Source: Flavobacteriaceae bacterium YJPT1-3
GTDB lineage: Bacteria; Bacteroidota; Bacteroidia; Flavobacteriales; Flavobacteriaceae
NCBI GenBank assembly: GCA_029866965.1
Contig: CP123444.1
Span: 1,219,501 to 1,283,500, forward strand
DNA: 64,000 bases
Direction of reading: 5' to 3'
Shown: one piece after another, positions 35,847-43,943 of the stretch
How positions within the stretch are numbered: position 1 is the first letter of the stretch
Layout of the letters: each line of letters starts with the position of its first letter
Made by a program: the position numbers and the translations under genes
Notes under the pieces: model-generated
The model's database searches: none
Told to the model about the DNA's origin: nothing
The model's input: the letters and a program-made list of their open reading frames with translations, nothing else

Positions 35847-37458
35847 TTGGGAATCAGATCACGCAAATCGTCCAGCGTGTTGGCCTCGTCGATTTTTTTA
35901 TCCTGACGCCAGCGTAAAATACGTGGAAAACGTGTGGCGATCCCGCTTTTGTGGCGTTTCGAAGGCGCAATACCTTCAAAAGCGATCTCAAAGACATGGT
36001 GGGGCGTGACACTTCGAACAGGACCAAAGCGCTCCAGGGTATTCTTCTTGATCCAGGCATCTACTTGCTTAAATTCCTTATCCGTGAGGCCGGAATACGC
36101 TTTCGCGAAAGTGACCAATTCCGTTTTGTCCTCATTCCACAACCCGAAGGTGTAATCGGTAAACAGGTTGGAGCGGCGCCCGTGACCCCTCATGGCGTAG
36201 GTAAGCACGGCGTCAATGGTAAGCGGATCTACTTTCCATTTCCACCAGTCTCCTTTTTTTCGTCCTACGAGATAAGGTGAATCCTTACGTTTAAGCATAA
36301 GTCCTTCAGAGCGTACTTCCCGTGAGCGTTCTCGCTCTTCAGCGGCCTGCTCCCAGCTCTCAAAAGTGATAGTTTCAGAAAGGCGTAGTGGGATGGCAGG
36401 ATGATCAGCCTCTTTATTTTTAGTACTCAGTTGGGTGTATAGTTTTTCGAGATAAGTCCTTCGCTGGGCAAAGGCTTGATCGCGAATGTCTTTTCCTTTC
36501 CATTCCAGTACATCGTAGGCCTTTAAGATCACCGGGGTTTTTTCCAGGAGTTTTTTGCTCACTGTCTTTCTTCCGATGCGAGTCTGTAGATCATTGAAGG
36601 TCCCAATCTGCCCGTCAGGATAGGGCAAGATCTCGCCATCTATCACCGTACCATTGGGAAATTGACCAATAAAAGCTTCAAACTCCGGATATTTATCGGT
36701 GACCAGTTCTTCGCCCCGACTCCAGACAAAAAGTTCCCCTTGCCGTACGATGACCTGAGAGCGAATACCGTCCCATTTATGCTCGGCAAACCATTGATCG
36801 ACCGCTCCCAGATCCTGTGGTTCTCCTTCCATGGCGTAGGCCAAATAAAATGGGTAGGGTTTCGATAGAAACAGATCTTCTTTTTCTTCAATGATCAGAT
36901 CGTGATAGCTAATGGTTGAAGGATCCCAATCTCCCATGAGCTTGTAGGCCAGATTATCTTCAGGAATGTCGGTGGCCTTGGATAGTGCACGCGTCATCAG
37001 CTTTTGACTGACCCCAATACGAAAACTGCCCGTGATCAATTTGGTAAAGACAAAGCGCTCGTAGTAGTCCAGCATTTTCCAGTTTTCAAAGAGGTATTCT
37101 TTTTTTCCTCTTCGGTTCGCTTTTTCAACCAGATCATTTCTTCCAAATACTGGGATAGGGTCTTTTCAGTGGTTTCTTCAGCCTGGGGAACGATGAGGGC
37201 GATTGTTTCCGCCAGGTCGCCTACAATATGATAACTTTCCTCAAACAACCAGGAGGGAATATTAGCCAATTCGCTGGCCCATTCGCGCAGCAAGGTGGTG
37301 TTTACCGGTCGGGGTGGGCGTCTGTGGGAGAGGATGGCGATCGTCCACACCTTATCCCGATCACTGGCCACTTTAAAATATTCGGCCAGGGCCTCCACCT
37401 TGACATTGGTTTTGTTGGTGCTGTCGAGGGTTTTTATGAGTGCAGCGAAGTTTTTCAT
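35843..37458 (-). CDS. ATP-dependent DNA ligase, with apparent -1 frameshift
   Basis: A ligase of about 538 residues if a -1 shift at 37099-37105 is allowed: 120 residues from the ATG at 37458 (MKNFAALIKTLDSTNKTNVK) joined to 418 residues ending at 35843. The first part is the N-terminal DNA-binding domain; the second contains the adenylation Lys in EHKWDGIR, EGLMLKRKDSPY and KWKVDP of the nucleotidyltransferase and OB domains. Without the shift the first frame ends soon after in unrelated sequence. The start overlaps the exonuclease stop (ATGA) and the stop overlaps the helicase ATG (ATGA). It matches the ligase of the ligase-associated damage response set. Confidence 0.87.
36099..36112. repeat. 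Palindrome variant, one mismatch (GCTTTCGCGAAAGT)
   Basis: 13 of 14 positions match. Inside the ligase gene; reads TFAKA. Confidence 0.85.
37099..37105 (-). other. In-phase -1 slippery heptamer A AAA AAG in the ligase gene
   Basis: Codons in the upstream frame are GAG GAA AAA AAG AAT. A AAA AAG is the slippery heptamer known from Escherichia coli dnaX, in the same phase. A -1 shift after AAG gives GAA TAC CTC TTT, which continues the ligase family sequence (EYLFENWKMLDYYERF). No strong hairpin is seen immediately downstream. Confidence 0.75.
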
Positions 37459-38477
37459 GCCTCAGCCTCTTCTTTTTTGTTTTCCAATTCGCTCAACTCC
37501 CCTTCGTACTGCGTGCTTTCGGTCCGGGCATCGTAACCAATTTGCCTCAAATAGCGCGAGAAAATATCCGTATACCCGTGGGTGCAAATGACTTTCTCCG
37601 CTCCGGTAGCCTTGATGCTGTCCAGCAAGCCCTGCCAGTCGCAATGGTCACTCAATACAAAGCCGCGATCAATGGCTCGTCGTCTGCGGGCGCCTCTAAA
37701 GGTCATCCAGCCACTGGCACTTGCGGTCACGTAAGGCACCATTTTGCGAATCCAGGTGCCGCCATGAGCGCTAGGAGGTGCGACTACGATATGACCTCGT
37801 ATATCTTCTTTTTTAGTATCCCGGGTAATGCGTTCGGTAGTTGGCATGTCCCAGCGTTGCCGAACCACTTCAGTCATATTTTCGATGGCTCCATGGGTGT
37901 AGATCTTGCCTATGCTGGTGTCCAGATAACGCAACAGTCGCTGCGCCTTACCCAGGCTATAGCCAAACAGTATGGAGGTTTTTCCTTCCGATTGATTCTG
38001 GGCCCACCAGGCGTTGATGTCATCAAATACGTGTTGTTGAGGGATCCATTTGAAGGCAGGAAGTCCAAAAGTGCATTCGGTAATAAAGGTGTCACACCTG
38101 ACCGGTTCGTAAGGGGTGGACACGCCATCATCTTCGGTCTTGTAGTCGCCGGAGAACACCCAAACTTCGCCTTGGTGCTCCACGCGAATCTGGCTACTTC
38201 CTATGATATGACCCGCAGGATGAAAACTGAATTTGACGTTGTTGATGGTAATGCTTTCGCGAAAGCGTACTCCAGATACTTCAATGTCGCCCAGGCGATG
38301 CTTGATCAAAGGAACATTGTCTTCCTGAGTGATGTATTGTTTATGCCCCCATCGGCTGTGGTCTGCATGACCGTGGGTAATCAGGGCCTTATCCACCGGT
38401 TTCCAGGGGTCTAAGTAGACCTTTGCGGGAGGACAGTAAATGCCTTTTTTGGTAAATTCTAAGAGTGGCTTTTTCAC
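37455..38477 (-). CDS. Ligase-associated DNA damage response exonuclease (MBL/beta-CASP type)
   Basis: A 340-residue metallo-beta-lactamase-fold nuclease related to SNM1/Artemis and CPSF proteins. The zinc motif is THGHADH (His35, His37, Asp39, His40), with FHPAGHIIGSSQI, FSGDYKT and a late SDHCDW and CTHGYTDIF. It is the first gene of the repair operon, and its TGA stop overlaps the ligase ATG (ATGA), implying coupled translation. RFRES at about residues 71-75 is encoded by the palindrome. Confidence 0.9.
   Translation of the reverse strand: MKKPLLEFTKKGIYCPPAKVYLDPWKPVDKALITHGHADHSRWGHKQYITQEDNVPLIKHRLGDIEVSGVRFRESITINNVKFSFHPAGHIIGSSQIRVEHQGEVWVFSGDYKTEDDGVSTPYEPVRCDTFITECTFGLPAFKWIPQQHVFDDINAWWAQNQSEGKTSILFGYSLGKAQRLLRYLDTSIGKIYTHGAIENMTEVVRQRWDMPTTERITRDTKKEDIRGHIVVAPPSAHGGTWIRKMVPYVTASASGWMTFRGARRRRAIDRGFVLSDHCDWQGLLDSIKATGAEKVICTHGYTDIFSRYLRQIGYDARTESTQYEGELSELENKKEEAEA
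38253..38266. repeat. Palindrome GCTTTCGCGAAAGC, copy 6 (exact)
   Basis: Exact 14-mer inside the exonuclease gene; reads RFRES. Confidence 0.95.
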
Positions 38478-38577
38478 AGCTTTTCAATTTAAGCATAAGC
38501 TTGAGGCTGTTCAACCATTTGGGAAAAGTTTAAAAGTTGATCTGTGACTTTTGTTAAGAGATGCAGGGCATATTCCG

Positions 38578-38585
38578 TATCTTTG
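38578..38585 (+). promoter_or_regulatory. Candidate -7 promoter element of the TerB-like gene
   Basis: TATCTTTG fully matches TAnnTTTG. A TTG at 38551-38553 lies 24 bases upstream, one beyond the usual spacing. Confidence 0.55.
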
Positions 38586-38608
38586 TAGAAACCAAAAACC
38601 AATAGTAA

Positions 38609-39037
38609 GTGAATACCGATTTATACGATAATGACTTTGTGCGCCGAAATGAAGATCATTTTGCGGCCATCGTTAAAGTGGCCATGATGGATGGAGAAAT
38701 TTCAGAGGAAGAGAAGCAATTTTTGGACCGTCTGGCTCAGAACCTGAGCATCTCTGAAGAAGAATATGCCGAGATCCTGAAGGATTATATGAAGCACCCC
38801 ATCAATCCGCCTTACACCTATGATCATCGGTTAGAGCGCTTATACGATCTTTCGCGAATGGTACATCTCGATCCTCACTTTGTGAAGCAGAAGGAGGCTA
38901 TGTTGGGCAGAATGGCGATTGGATTGGGCTTCAATCCGGCCAACGCACCCTACGTGGTTGATAAAGCCTTGAAACTGGTCGATCAAGGAGTGAGTCTGGA
39001 GGTATTTACCGAAGAAATAAAGCATATGAATCGATAG
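38609..39037 (+). CDS. TerB-like helical protein
   Basis: A 142-residue all-helical protein of the TerB-like (tellurite resistance B) fold. KVAMMDGEISEEEKQFLDRL resembles the acidic metal-binding helix pair of that fold. No tellurite genes are nearby, so resistance is not implied. The start is GTG at 38609; no ATG precedes it in frame and a TATCTTTG -7 element lies 23 bases upstream. A strong terminator follows. It converges with the histidine kinase gene. Confidence 0.75.
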   Translation: MNTDLYDNDFVRRNEDHFAAIVKVAMMDGEISEEEKQFLDRLAQNLSISEEEYAEILKDYMKHPINPPYTYDHRLERLYDLSRMVHLDPHFVKQKEAMLGRMAIGLGFNPANAPYVVDKALKLVDQGVSLEVFTEEIKHMNR

Positions 39038-39057
39038 CGATTCATGAATTTGAGCGT

Positions 39058-39087
39058 AAGGCGTCTCTTTCGAGACGCCTTTATTTT
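39058..39087 (+). terminator. Terminator after the TerB-like gene
   Basis: AAGGCGTCTC (39058-39067) pairs perfectly with GAGACGCCTT (39072-39081) around TTTC, followed by TATTTTTT. The T-run is on the plus strand only and overlaps the 3' end of the convergent kinase gene. Confidence 0.9.
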
Positions 39088-40613
39088 TTCTTACGTCTGC
39101 TCAAGATCTGTAGCAGATTAGGAATGAGTTCATCGGGATCAACGGGTTTAGCGATAAAGTCGTCCATACCGGCTTCTCGAGCTTCTTCCAGATCGTCTTC
39201 GGTGACCCGTCCGCTGAGCGCTACAATTGGAATCTTTCGCAAGCGCGATTCCTTATGATCACGTAAAATTCGCGTAGCATCTATACCGTCAAGCACCGGC
39301 ATCGTAAGATCCATAAGAATAAGATCATAGTCAAATTTTTCGGCCAATTGGACTGCACGCTCTCCATTGGTAGCCAGATCAAGACTGAATTGTTTGCTGT
39401 CTAGAAATATTTTCTGAATCAGAAATTGATTGACTTCCACATCTTCTGCCAGTAAGACCCGTAACCGTTTGCCGTTTTTAGGCATAGGCGTGGTTTTCTT
39501 TGTTGTTTTTTGTTTGGTTTGATTGAGCGAAGCAGCCAATTTTAGGTTTACGGTAAAGGTGCTGCCTTCACTCGGGGCACTTTCTAGAGTTAAGCTGCCT
39601 TCCAAAAGATCGACCAGTTGCTTGACAATATTCAAGCCCAGGCCCGAACCTCCGAAAAAGCCTTTTTGATCGAGCTGTACAAAACTGTCAAAGATCTTTT
39701 CCTGGGCATCCTGAGCGATCCCGGCACCGGTGTCACTCACTTCAATGGTCACCGGAAGGTGGCGTGTTTTTCGGCTTTTGTGATGAATACGAAACAGCAC
39801 TTGACCCTTCTGAGTGAACTTGACCGCATTCTCTAAAAGATTGGTCATGATCTGACGTAGGCGTTTTTCGTCGCTGACGATAAAGCGAGGGAAGTCACGA
39901 TCGATCTCAAAGTGAAAATTAAGTCGCTTCTCGTCACATTTCAATCGATAGGTTTTGGCCACATCGTTGACCATAGCCACAAAGTCAAAGCGGCTATTCT
40001 CTAAATTCATTTTTCCGGCTTCAATTTTAGAAATATCCAGCAGGTCATCAACGATACTGACCAAATGATGGGCCGCTTTACGAGAAATATTCACCAAATC
40101 GATCTGCTCCCGGTCGAGGCCTGTTCGTTCCAGCAAGGAAAGAAAGCCTACGATGGAGTTGAGTGGGGTGCGGATCTCGTGACTGATATCGGCAACAAAT
40201 TTATTTCGGAAAGCGCGTTGAACTTCCAGTACACGATTGCGTTCTTCAGCTTCTTTAAAATCGATGATCGATTCATTCCGTCCCTGCTTGATCTCTTGAG
40301 CGGCTTTGTAGTGGTCAGACAGATCGTGCAGGAGGATAACCGCGGTTTGCTCTTCAAATTGAGGGCGTACTACAATGTCCAGAAAACGTTCCAGGCCTGC
40401 CAATTCGATATGGACGCAATGAAAGGCTACTTCTTCCTGATCCCCTTCGAAAATGGACTCGAGGCAGAAAAAGAAGGGATGGAACTCCTGAAGTTGGAGT
40501 CCTTTTTTTAAATACACGAGGCGGTGATCAGATTGTAAAACCTCACCCTGAAAGTTGGTCTCCAGGACCTGAAAGCGATCTTCAATAAATTCTTCGCGAA
40601 TGGTGTCAAGCAT
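39081..40613 (-). CDS. Hybrid sensor histidine kinase/response regulator
   Basis: A 510-residue cytoplasmic hybrid kinase. An N-terminal PAS-like region (about 1-105) is followed by a short coiled coil, the HisKA domain with His145 in ADISHEIRTPLNS, a HATPase domain (NLLENAVKF, DTGAGI, GSGLGL) and a C-terminal receiver with acidic AEDVEVN, phospho-acceptor Asp435 in LMDLTMP and Lys in FIAKPVD. No membrane segment or DNA-binding output is present. Its start overlaps the Ras-like GTPase gene by 8 bases, making the kinase the last member of a four-gene signalling operon. Confidence 0.9.
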   Translation of the reverse strand: MLDTIREEFIEDRFQVLETNFQGEVLQSDHRLVYLKKGLQLQEFHPFFFCLESIFEGDQEEVAFHCVHIELAGLERFLDIVVRPQFEEQTAVILLHDLSDHYKAAQEIKQGRNESIIDFKEAEERNRVLEVQRAFRNKFVADISHEIRTPLNSIVGFLSLLERTGLDREQIDLVNISRKAAHHLVSIVDDLLDISKIEAGKMNLENSRFDFVAMVNDVAKTYRLKCDEKRLNFHFEIDRDFPRFIVSDEKRLRQIMTNLLENAVKFTQKGQVLFRIHHKSRKTRHLPVTIEVSDTGAGIAQDAQEKIFDSFVQLDQKGFFGGSGLGLNIVKQLVDLLEGSLTLESAPSEGSTFTVNLKLAASLNQTKQKTTKKTTPMPKNGKRLRVLLAEDVEVNQFLIQKIFLDSKQFSLDLATNGERAVQLAEKFDYDLILMDLTMPVLDGIDATRILRDHKESRLRKIPIVALSGRVTEDDLEEAREAGMDDFIAKPVDPDELIPNLLQILSRRKKK

Positions 40614-41100
40614 GCCGTAAGAGTTCTGCGGCCAGATTACGGAACATAGCGCTCACCTGGTCTCCTGTTTTTGCACTGGTCAGATAGTTATACGGGACCT
40701 GTTGGGCCTGGAGCTGGTGGACTGCAGTTTGACTATCCACCAAATCGAGCTTGTTCCCGACCACTTGCACCGGGACACCCGGAAATTTTTCATTGATGTA
40801 ATTCAGGTCGCTGTCTAAGTTAGCATAGGTAATCGTACGGCTGAGATCGAACACATAGATAAAACCAGAGGCACCTAGAAGATAAGACGGTCGGTATTTT
40901 CGAATGTCATCAGTCCCTTCAATATCCCAGATGATCAGATGGATGGTCTCTTGTTCGACCTGCACCGGTTTCTTCATGATATGCACTCCTATAGTGACCT
41001 TGTAGTCTTCAGAGAAAGAATCTTCAACGAAGCGCCGCATGAGCGACGATTTTCCTACTCCAAAATGTCCGGCCAAAACCACTTTTTTAGATACGCTCAT
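40606..41100 (-). CDS. Ras/Rab-like small GTPase
   Basis: A 164-residue bacterial Ras-superfamily GTPase. G1 is GHFGVGKS (11-18), the switch I Thr is in KVTIG (about 36), G3 is DIEG (59-62), G4 is NKLD (116-119) and G5 is TSAKT. The residue after DxxG is Thr rather than the catalytic Gln of Ras, so intrinsic hydrolysis may be slow and need a partner. It overlaps by 14 bases the gene for a longin/roadblock-like protein and by 8 bases the kinase gene, indicating a coupled switch module. Confidence 0.88.
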   Translation of the reverse strand: MSVSKKVVLAGHFGVGKSSLMRRFVEDSFSEDYKVTIGVHIMKKPVQVEQETIHLIIWDIEGTDDIRKYRPSYLLGASGFIYVFDLSRTITYANLDSDLNYINEKFPGVPVQVVGNKLDLVDSQTAVHQLQAQQVPYNYLTSAKTGDQVSAMFRNLAAELLRHA

Positions 41101-41887
41101 CGGTAAAGAATTTTTCTAATTTATAGGCTAAAGCTTCTGGGTCATCCAGATCATCTTTGTTGATCACCCGCTGTGCAAATTCCAACAAGACGTCTTCCAA
41201 ATCACTTTTAAAGGTAGCACTGTACACCCCAGACAAGGCGACTACCATATAATATTTAGAAAAGTTTTGAATATGTAAGGTGTACAATTCGTAGGTGATC
41301 GCTTCCAAATTCTGACTTCCGTGATGAAAGGCGTCTTCCACAAAACTTTTGATCGCAGTCAGCATACCCGAGACCACCTCAGGATCCAGATTACGGGTCT
41401 TGGCGTAAGAAGCCTTAAGGATGCCGGAGCCTTTTTCAATGACCAGAATTTGCTCTATGCGTGGCTTGTACTGATCGCCAATGAGGGCCAGAGCATCTTC
41501 TTCCCGCTTTTTTCGACGCTGGAACCATTTCACGAAAGTGAACTTTTCATCAATTTGTCTGGAAATATTTTCTTGCAGTACAGCGATCTCATTCTGGACG
41601 TACTTTTTGATCATTTTTCCCAATATGGGATAGAGGGCTTCGGCCACGGCGTCCTGAGATTTGCGGATTTCGGTACGTAAGGCCTGCGTGATGGTGGGGC
41701 CGAGAGTTTTGGGGATCTCGACCACAAAATCCTGGAGTTTGGCATTGATCACCGGTTCGACCCGCTCGTTGAGGTGGCTTTGCTGCTCTTCCAACTGCGC
41801 TACTTTGCGCGTAATTTTGCGCGCAAATTCCCGATCATCAGTGAGCAGGATCTCTTTGAGGATATCTAGTCTTTCCTCGGAGTTCAT
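41087..41887 (-). CDS. Helical protein with C-terminal longin/roadblock-like region, partner of the small GTPase
   Basis: A 266-residue soluble protein. The N-terminal about 140 residues are helical and charged (LLTDDREFARKITRKVAQLEEQ, AEALYPILGKMIKKYVQNEI), a region also found ahead of OmpA-type domains in other bacteria. The C-terminal about 110 residues (EQILVIEKGSGILKASYA, SGMLTAIKSFVEDAF, YYMVVALSGVY) look like a longin/roadblock-type domain, the fold of known small-GTPase regulators such as MglB. That assignment is my inference. The ATG at 41887 is used; a longer frame reaches into the upstream coiled-coil gene. Stop overlaps the GTPase gene. Confidence 0.7.
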   Translation of the reverse strand: MNSEERLDILKEILLTDDREFARKITRKVAQLEEQQSHLNERVEPVINAKLQDFVVEIPKTLGPTITQALRTEIRKSQDAVAEALYPILGKMIKKYVQNEIAVLQENISRQIDEKFTFVKWFQRRKKREEDALALIGDQYKPRIEQILVIEKGSGILKASYAKTRNLDPEVVSGMLTAIKSFVEDAFHHGSQNLEAITYELYTLHIQNFSKYYMVVALSGVYSATFKSDLEDVLLEFAQRVINKDDLDDPEALAYKLEKFFTDERI

Positions 41888-41906
41888 GAGCAGTTTGGGG
41901 TTAAGA

Positions 41907-42260
41907 TTATTTGTTCTTGATTTTCTCGCCCAGATTGACCAAAAGATTTCCGAGCGTCGCTTTATCAACTTTATGTTCCTCCAGCGCGTCTGCTCGTTCC
42001 TGAGTAGCACTTTCTAGATCAGAAACGCGAATATTGATATCCGTACTGAGATTATCTATGGCGGTATCAAGCTCTTTACGCGTGTCTTCCACAAAATCGA
42101 GTAATTCCTGACGCTTGGCTTCCAAATCTTTTTTCAACGCGTCAAACTCGCTTTCGTAGGCGGCCATGTTATCACCAAAAATCAGATTTTTGATGACCTC
42201 TATTTTTGATGCAGGATCGTTAAGCGTAGCCTTCGCTTCCCCGTTTACTTTTTTTGCCAT
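41907..42260 (-). CDS. Small coiled-coil protein heading the GTPase operon
   Basis: A 117-residue, highly charged protein with no signal peptide. Residues about 30-100 form a long amphipathic helix or coiled coil (ALKKDLEAKRQELLDFVEDT, DNLSTDINIRVSDLESATQE). No known domain is evident. It lies 19 bases upstream of the longin-like gene and has a full-match TATATTTG element upstream, so it leads a four-gene operon ending in the hybrid kinase. A scaffold role is inferred. Confidence 0.7.
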   Translation of the reverse strand: MAKKVNGEAKATLNDPASKIEVIKNLIFGDNMAAYESEFDALKKDLEAKRQELLDFVEDTRKELDTAIDNLSTDINIRVSDLESATQERADALEEHKVDKATLGNLLVNLGEKIKNK

Positions 42261-42289
42261 AATGGGTATATTTTGAGAACAGACCTACT

Positions 42290-42297
42290 CAAATATA
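42290..42297 (-). promoter_or_regulatory. Candidate -7 promoter element of the GTPase signalling operon
   Basis: TATATTTG on the minus strand matches TAnnTTTG, 29 bases before the coiled-coil gene's ATG, in the 49-base gap after fbp. Confidence 0.55.
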
Positions 42298-42309
42298 GCA
42301 ATAAATGGC

Positions 42310-43332
42310 TTAGGGTGAGGGAGTTCCTACAGTAGCTTTCATAAATTCCTCGGCTTTTTCGACCATTTTTTTACTTCCACAGAAGAACGGGACACGTTGA
42401 TGCAATTCTGTAGGTTGTATGTCCAGAATACGTCGGTATCCGTCACTGGCCTTGCCTCCTGCCTGTTCCGTTAGGAAAGCCATGGGGTTGCATTCGTAGA
42501 GCAAACGCAATTTCCCAGCGGCATTGCGTGTGCTTTTGGGATAGATATAAATGCCTCCTTTGATCATGTTGCGATGAATATCAGACACCAACGAACCTAT
42601 ATAACGGGAAGTGTATGGACGGTCCTCCGTTTCCTCCTGGCAATATTTGATGTATTGCTTGACCCCGTCCGGAAAATGGTTATAATTTCCTTCATTGACG
42701 GAGTAAATGGAGCCTTTTTCGGGAAACTGCATGTTAGGATGTGAAAGATAGAAGGTACCAATGGCCGGATTGAGCGTGAATCCGTTAACCCCATCACCGG
42801 TCGTGTAAACAAGCATGGTGGAGGTTCCGTAAATGATGTATCCGGCAGCTACCTGCTGATGGCCCGGCTGCAGAAAATCATCCAGGGTCACCGGGGTTCC
42901 CGACGGCGTTTTACGCCTGTAGATACTAAAAATAGTTCCAACGGAGACATTAACGTCAATGTTAGACGAACCGTCCAGTGGATCGATGAGCACCACATAT
43001 TTATTCTGATGGTCTTCATTGTGCCCTTCAATGGTGATGAAATCGTCGTTCTCCTCACTGGCAATACCGCAGACGATCTCTCTATTGGTGAGGGTTTGAA
43101 TAAACTTATCGTTGGCCAGTACATCCAGTTTTTGCTGATCTTCTCCCTGGATGTTTTGGTCGCCCGCCTGTCCCAATATATCCACCAATCCGGCCTTATT
43201 GACCAGATGATTCACCACCTTGGCCGCCAGTCGGATGGAATTGATCAGGCGAGAGAGTTCTCCGGAGGTGTACTGAAACGAATTTTGATTTTCGATAATA
43301 AACTCTCCTAGAGTTTGGTTGCGTCTGGGCAT
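42310..43332 (-). CDS. fbp: Class I fructose-1,6-bisphosphatase
   Basis: A 340-residue FBPase of gluconeogenesis, hydrolysing fructose 1,6-bisphosphate. Metal and substrate motifs are [48 protein letters not shown] and [21 protein letters not shown]. Length is typical. A well-formed promoter precedes it on the minus strand. The downstream signalling operon appears to have its own promoter. Confidence 0.96.
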   Translation of the reverse strand: MPRRNQTLGEFIIENQNSFQYTSGELSRLINSIRLAAKVVNHLVNKAGLVDILGQAGDQNIQGEDQQKLDVLANDKFIQTLTNREIVCGIASEENDDFITIEGHNEDHQNKYVVLIDPLDGSSNIDVNVSVGTIFSIYRRKTPSGTPVTLDDFLQPGHQQVAAGYIIYGTSTMLVYTTGDGVNGFTLNPAIGTFYLSHPNMQFPEKGSIYSVNEGNYNHFPDGVKQYIKYCQEETEDRPYTSRYIGSLVSDIHRNMIKGGIYIYPKSTRNAAGKLRLLYECNPMAFLTEQAGGKASDGYRRILDIQPTELHQRVPFFCGSKKMVEKAEEFMKATVGTPSP

Positions 43333-43352
43333 GGTAGGTACTTAAGGTGGTG

Positions 43353-43382
43353 CAAAAGTATTTAAATTCTACGCAACTACAA
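43353..43382 (-). promoter_or_regulatory. Promoter of fbp
   Basis: On the minus strand, TTG (43380-43382) is followed after 19 bases by TACTTTTG (43353-43360), a full match to the flavobacterial TTG-N17-23-TAnnTTTG promoter. It lies 20 bases before the fbp ATG. Confidence 0.75.
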
Positions 43383-43437
43383 CGTTTTCGTAAAAATTAT
43401 CCAAGGCTAAATTCTTACATTCACCAAAAGAACCATT

Positions 43438-43920
43438 ATGAAGATACACGTACGCTACGCCCGACAAGAAGACATGTCACGGGTTCTTGAACTCATTCAC
43501 GCTCTTGCTCACTACGAAAAGGAGCCCGGAGCCGTAGCCATCACCACCGATGATCTGATTCGCGACGGTTTTGGGAAAGTGCCTTTATTCCAGTGCTTTG
43601 TTGCTGAATACGACGGGCAAATCGAGGGTATGGCCCTGATTTACTTTCGCTATTCTACCTGGAAGGGCAAGACGGTGCATTTGGAAGACCTGATCGTTAG
43701 CGAAGATATGCGCGGTAAAGGCCTGGGTACGGCACTGTACGAGCTAGTCATGCGCTTTGCCCATCAAGAAGGAGTAAAAAGAGTGGAATGGGTGGTTTTA
43801 GATTGGAATACACCGGCAATTAATTTTTACAAGAAGTCTGGAGCGCATATTTTAGCCGACTGGAAACTTGTCCAAATGGACGAATCAGGCTTAAACGCTT
43901 TTGTGGCAAAGCTTGAATAA
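43438..43920 (+). CDS. GNAT family N-acetyltransferase
   Basis: A 160-residue GNAT acetyltransferase. The acetyl-CoA loop is VSEDMRGKGLGTALYELV, preceded by VHLEDLIV and followed by WVVLDWNTPAINFYKKSGA, typical of the diamine/thialysine acetyltransferase-like branch. Substrate cannot be told. It is followed after 23 bases by aspartate kinase, so the two may be co-transcribed. Confidence 0.88.
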   Translation: MKIHVRYARQEDMSRVLELIHALAHYEKEPGAVAITTDDLIRDGFGKVPLFQCFVAEYDGQIEGMALIYFRYSTWKGKTVHLEDLIVSEDMRGKGLGTALYELVMRFAHQEGVKRVEWVVLDWNTPAINFYKKSGAHILADWKLVQMDESGLNAFVAKLE

Positions 43921-43943
43921 CCCTTAGAACCCATCCTGCAGCT

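Noticed and set aside
37440-38414. A 324-codon open frame on the plus strand opposite the exonuclease gene
   Set aside because: It is antisense to a well-supported nuclease, has no recognisable motif and arises from codon bias of the real gene.
38609-39037. Tellurite resistance function for the TerB-like gene
   Set aside because: Only the fold is similar; no other ter genes are present.
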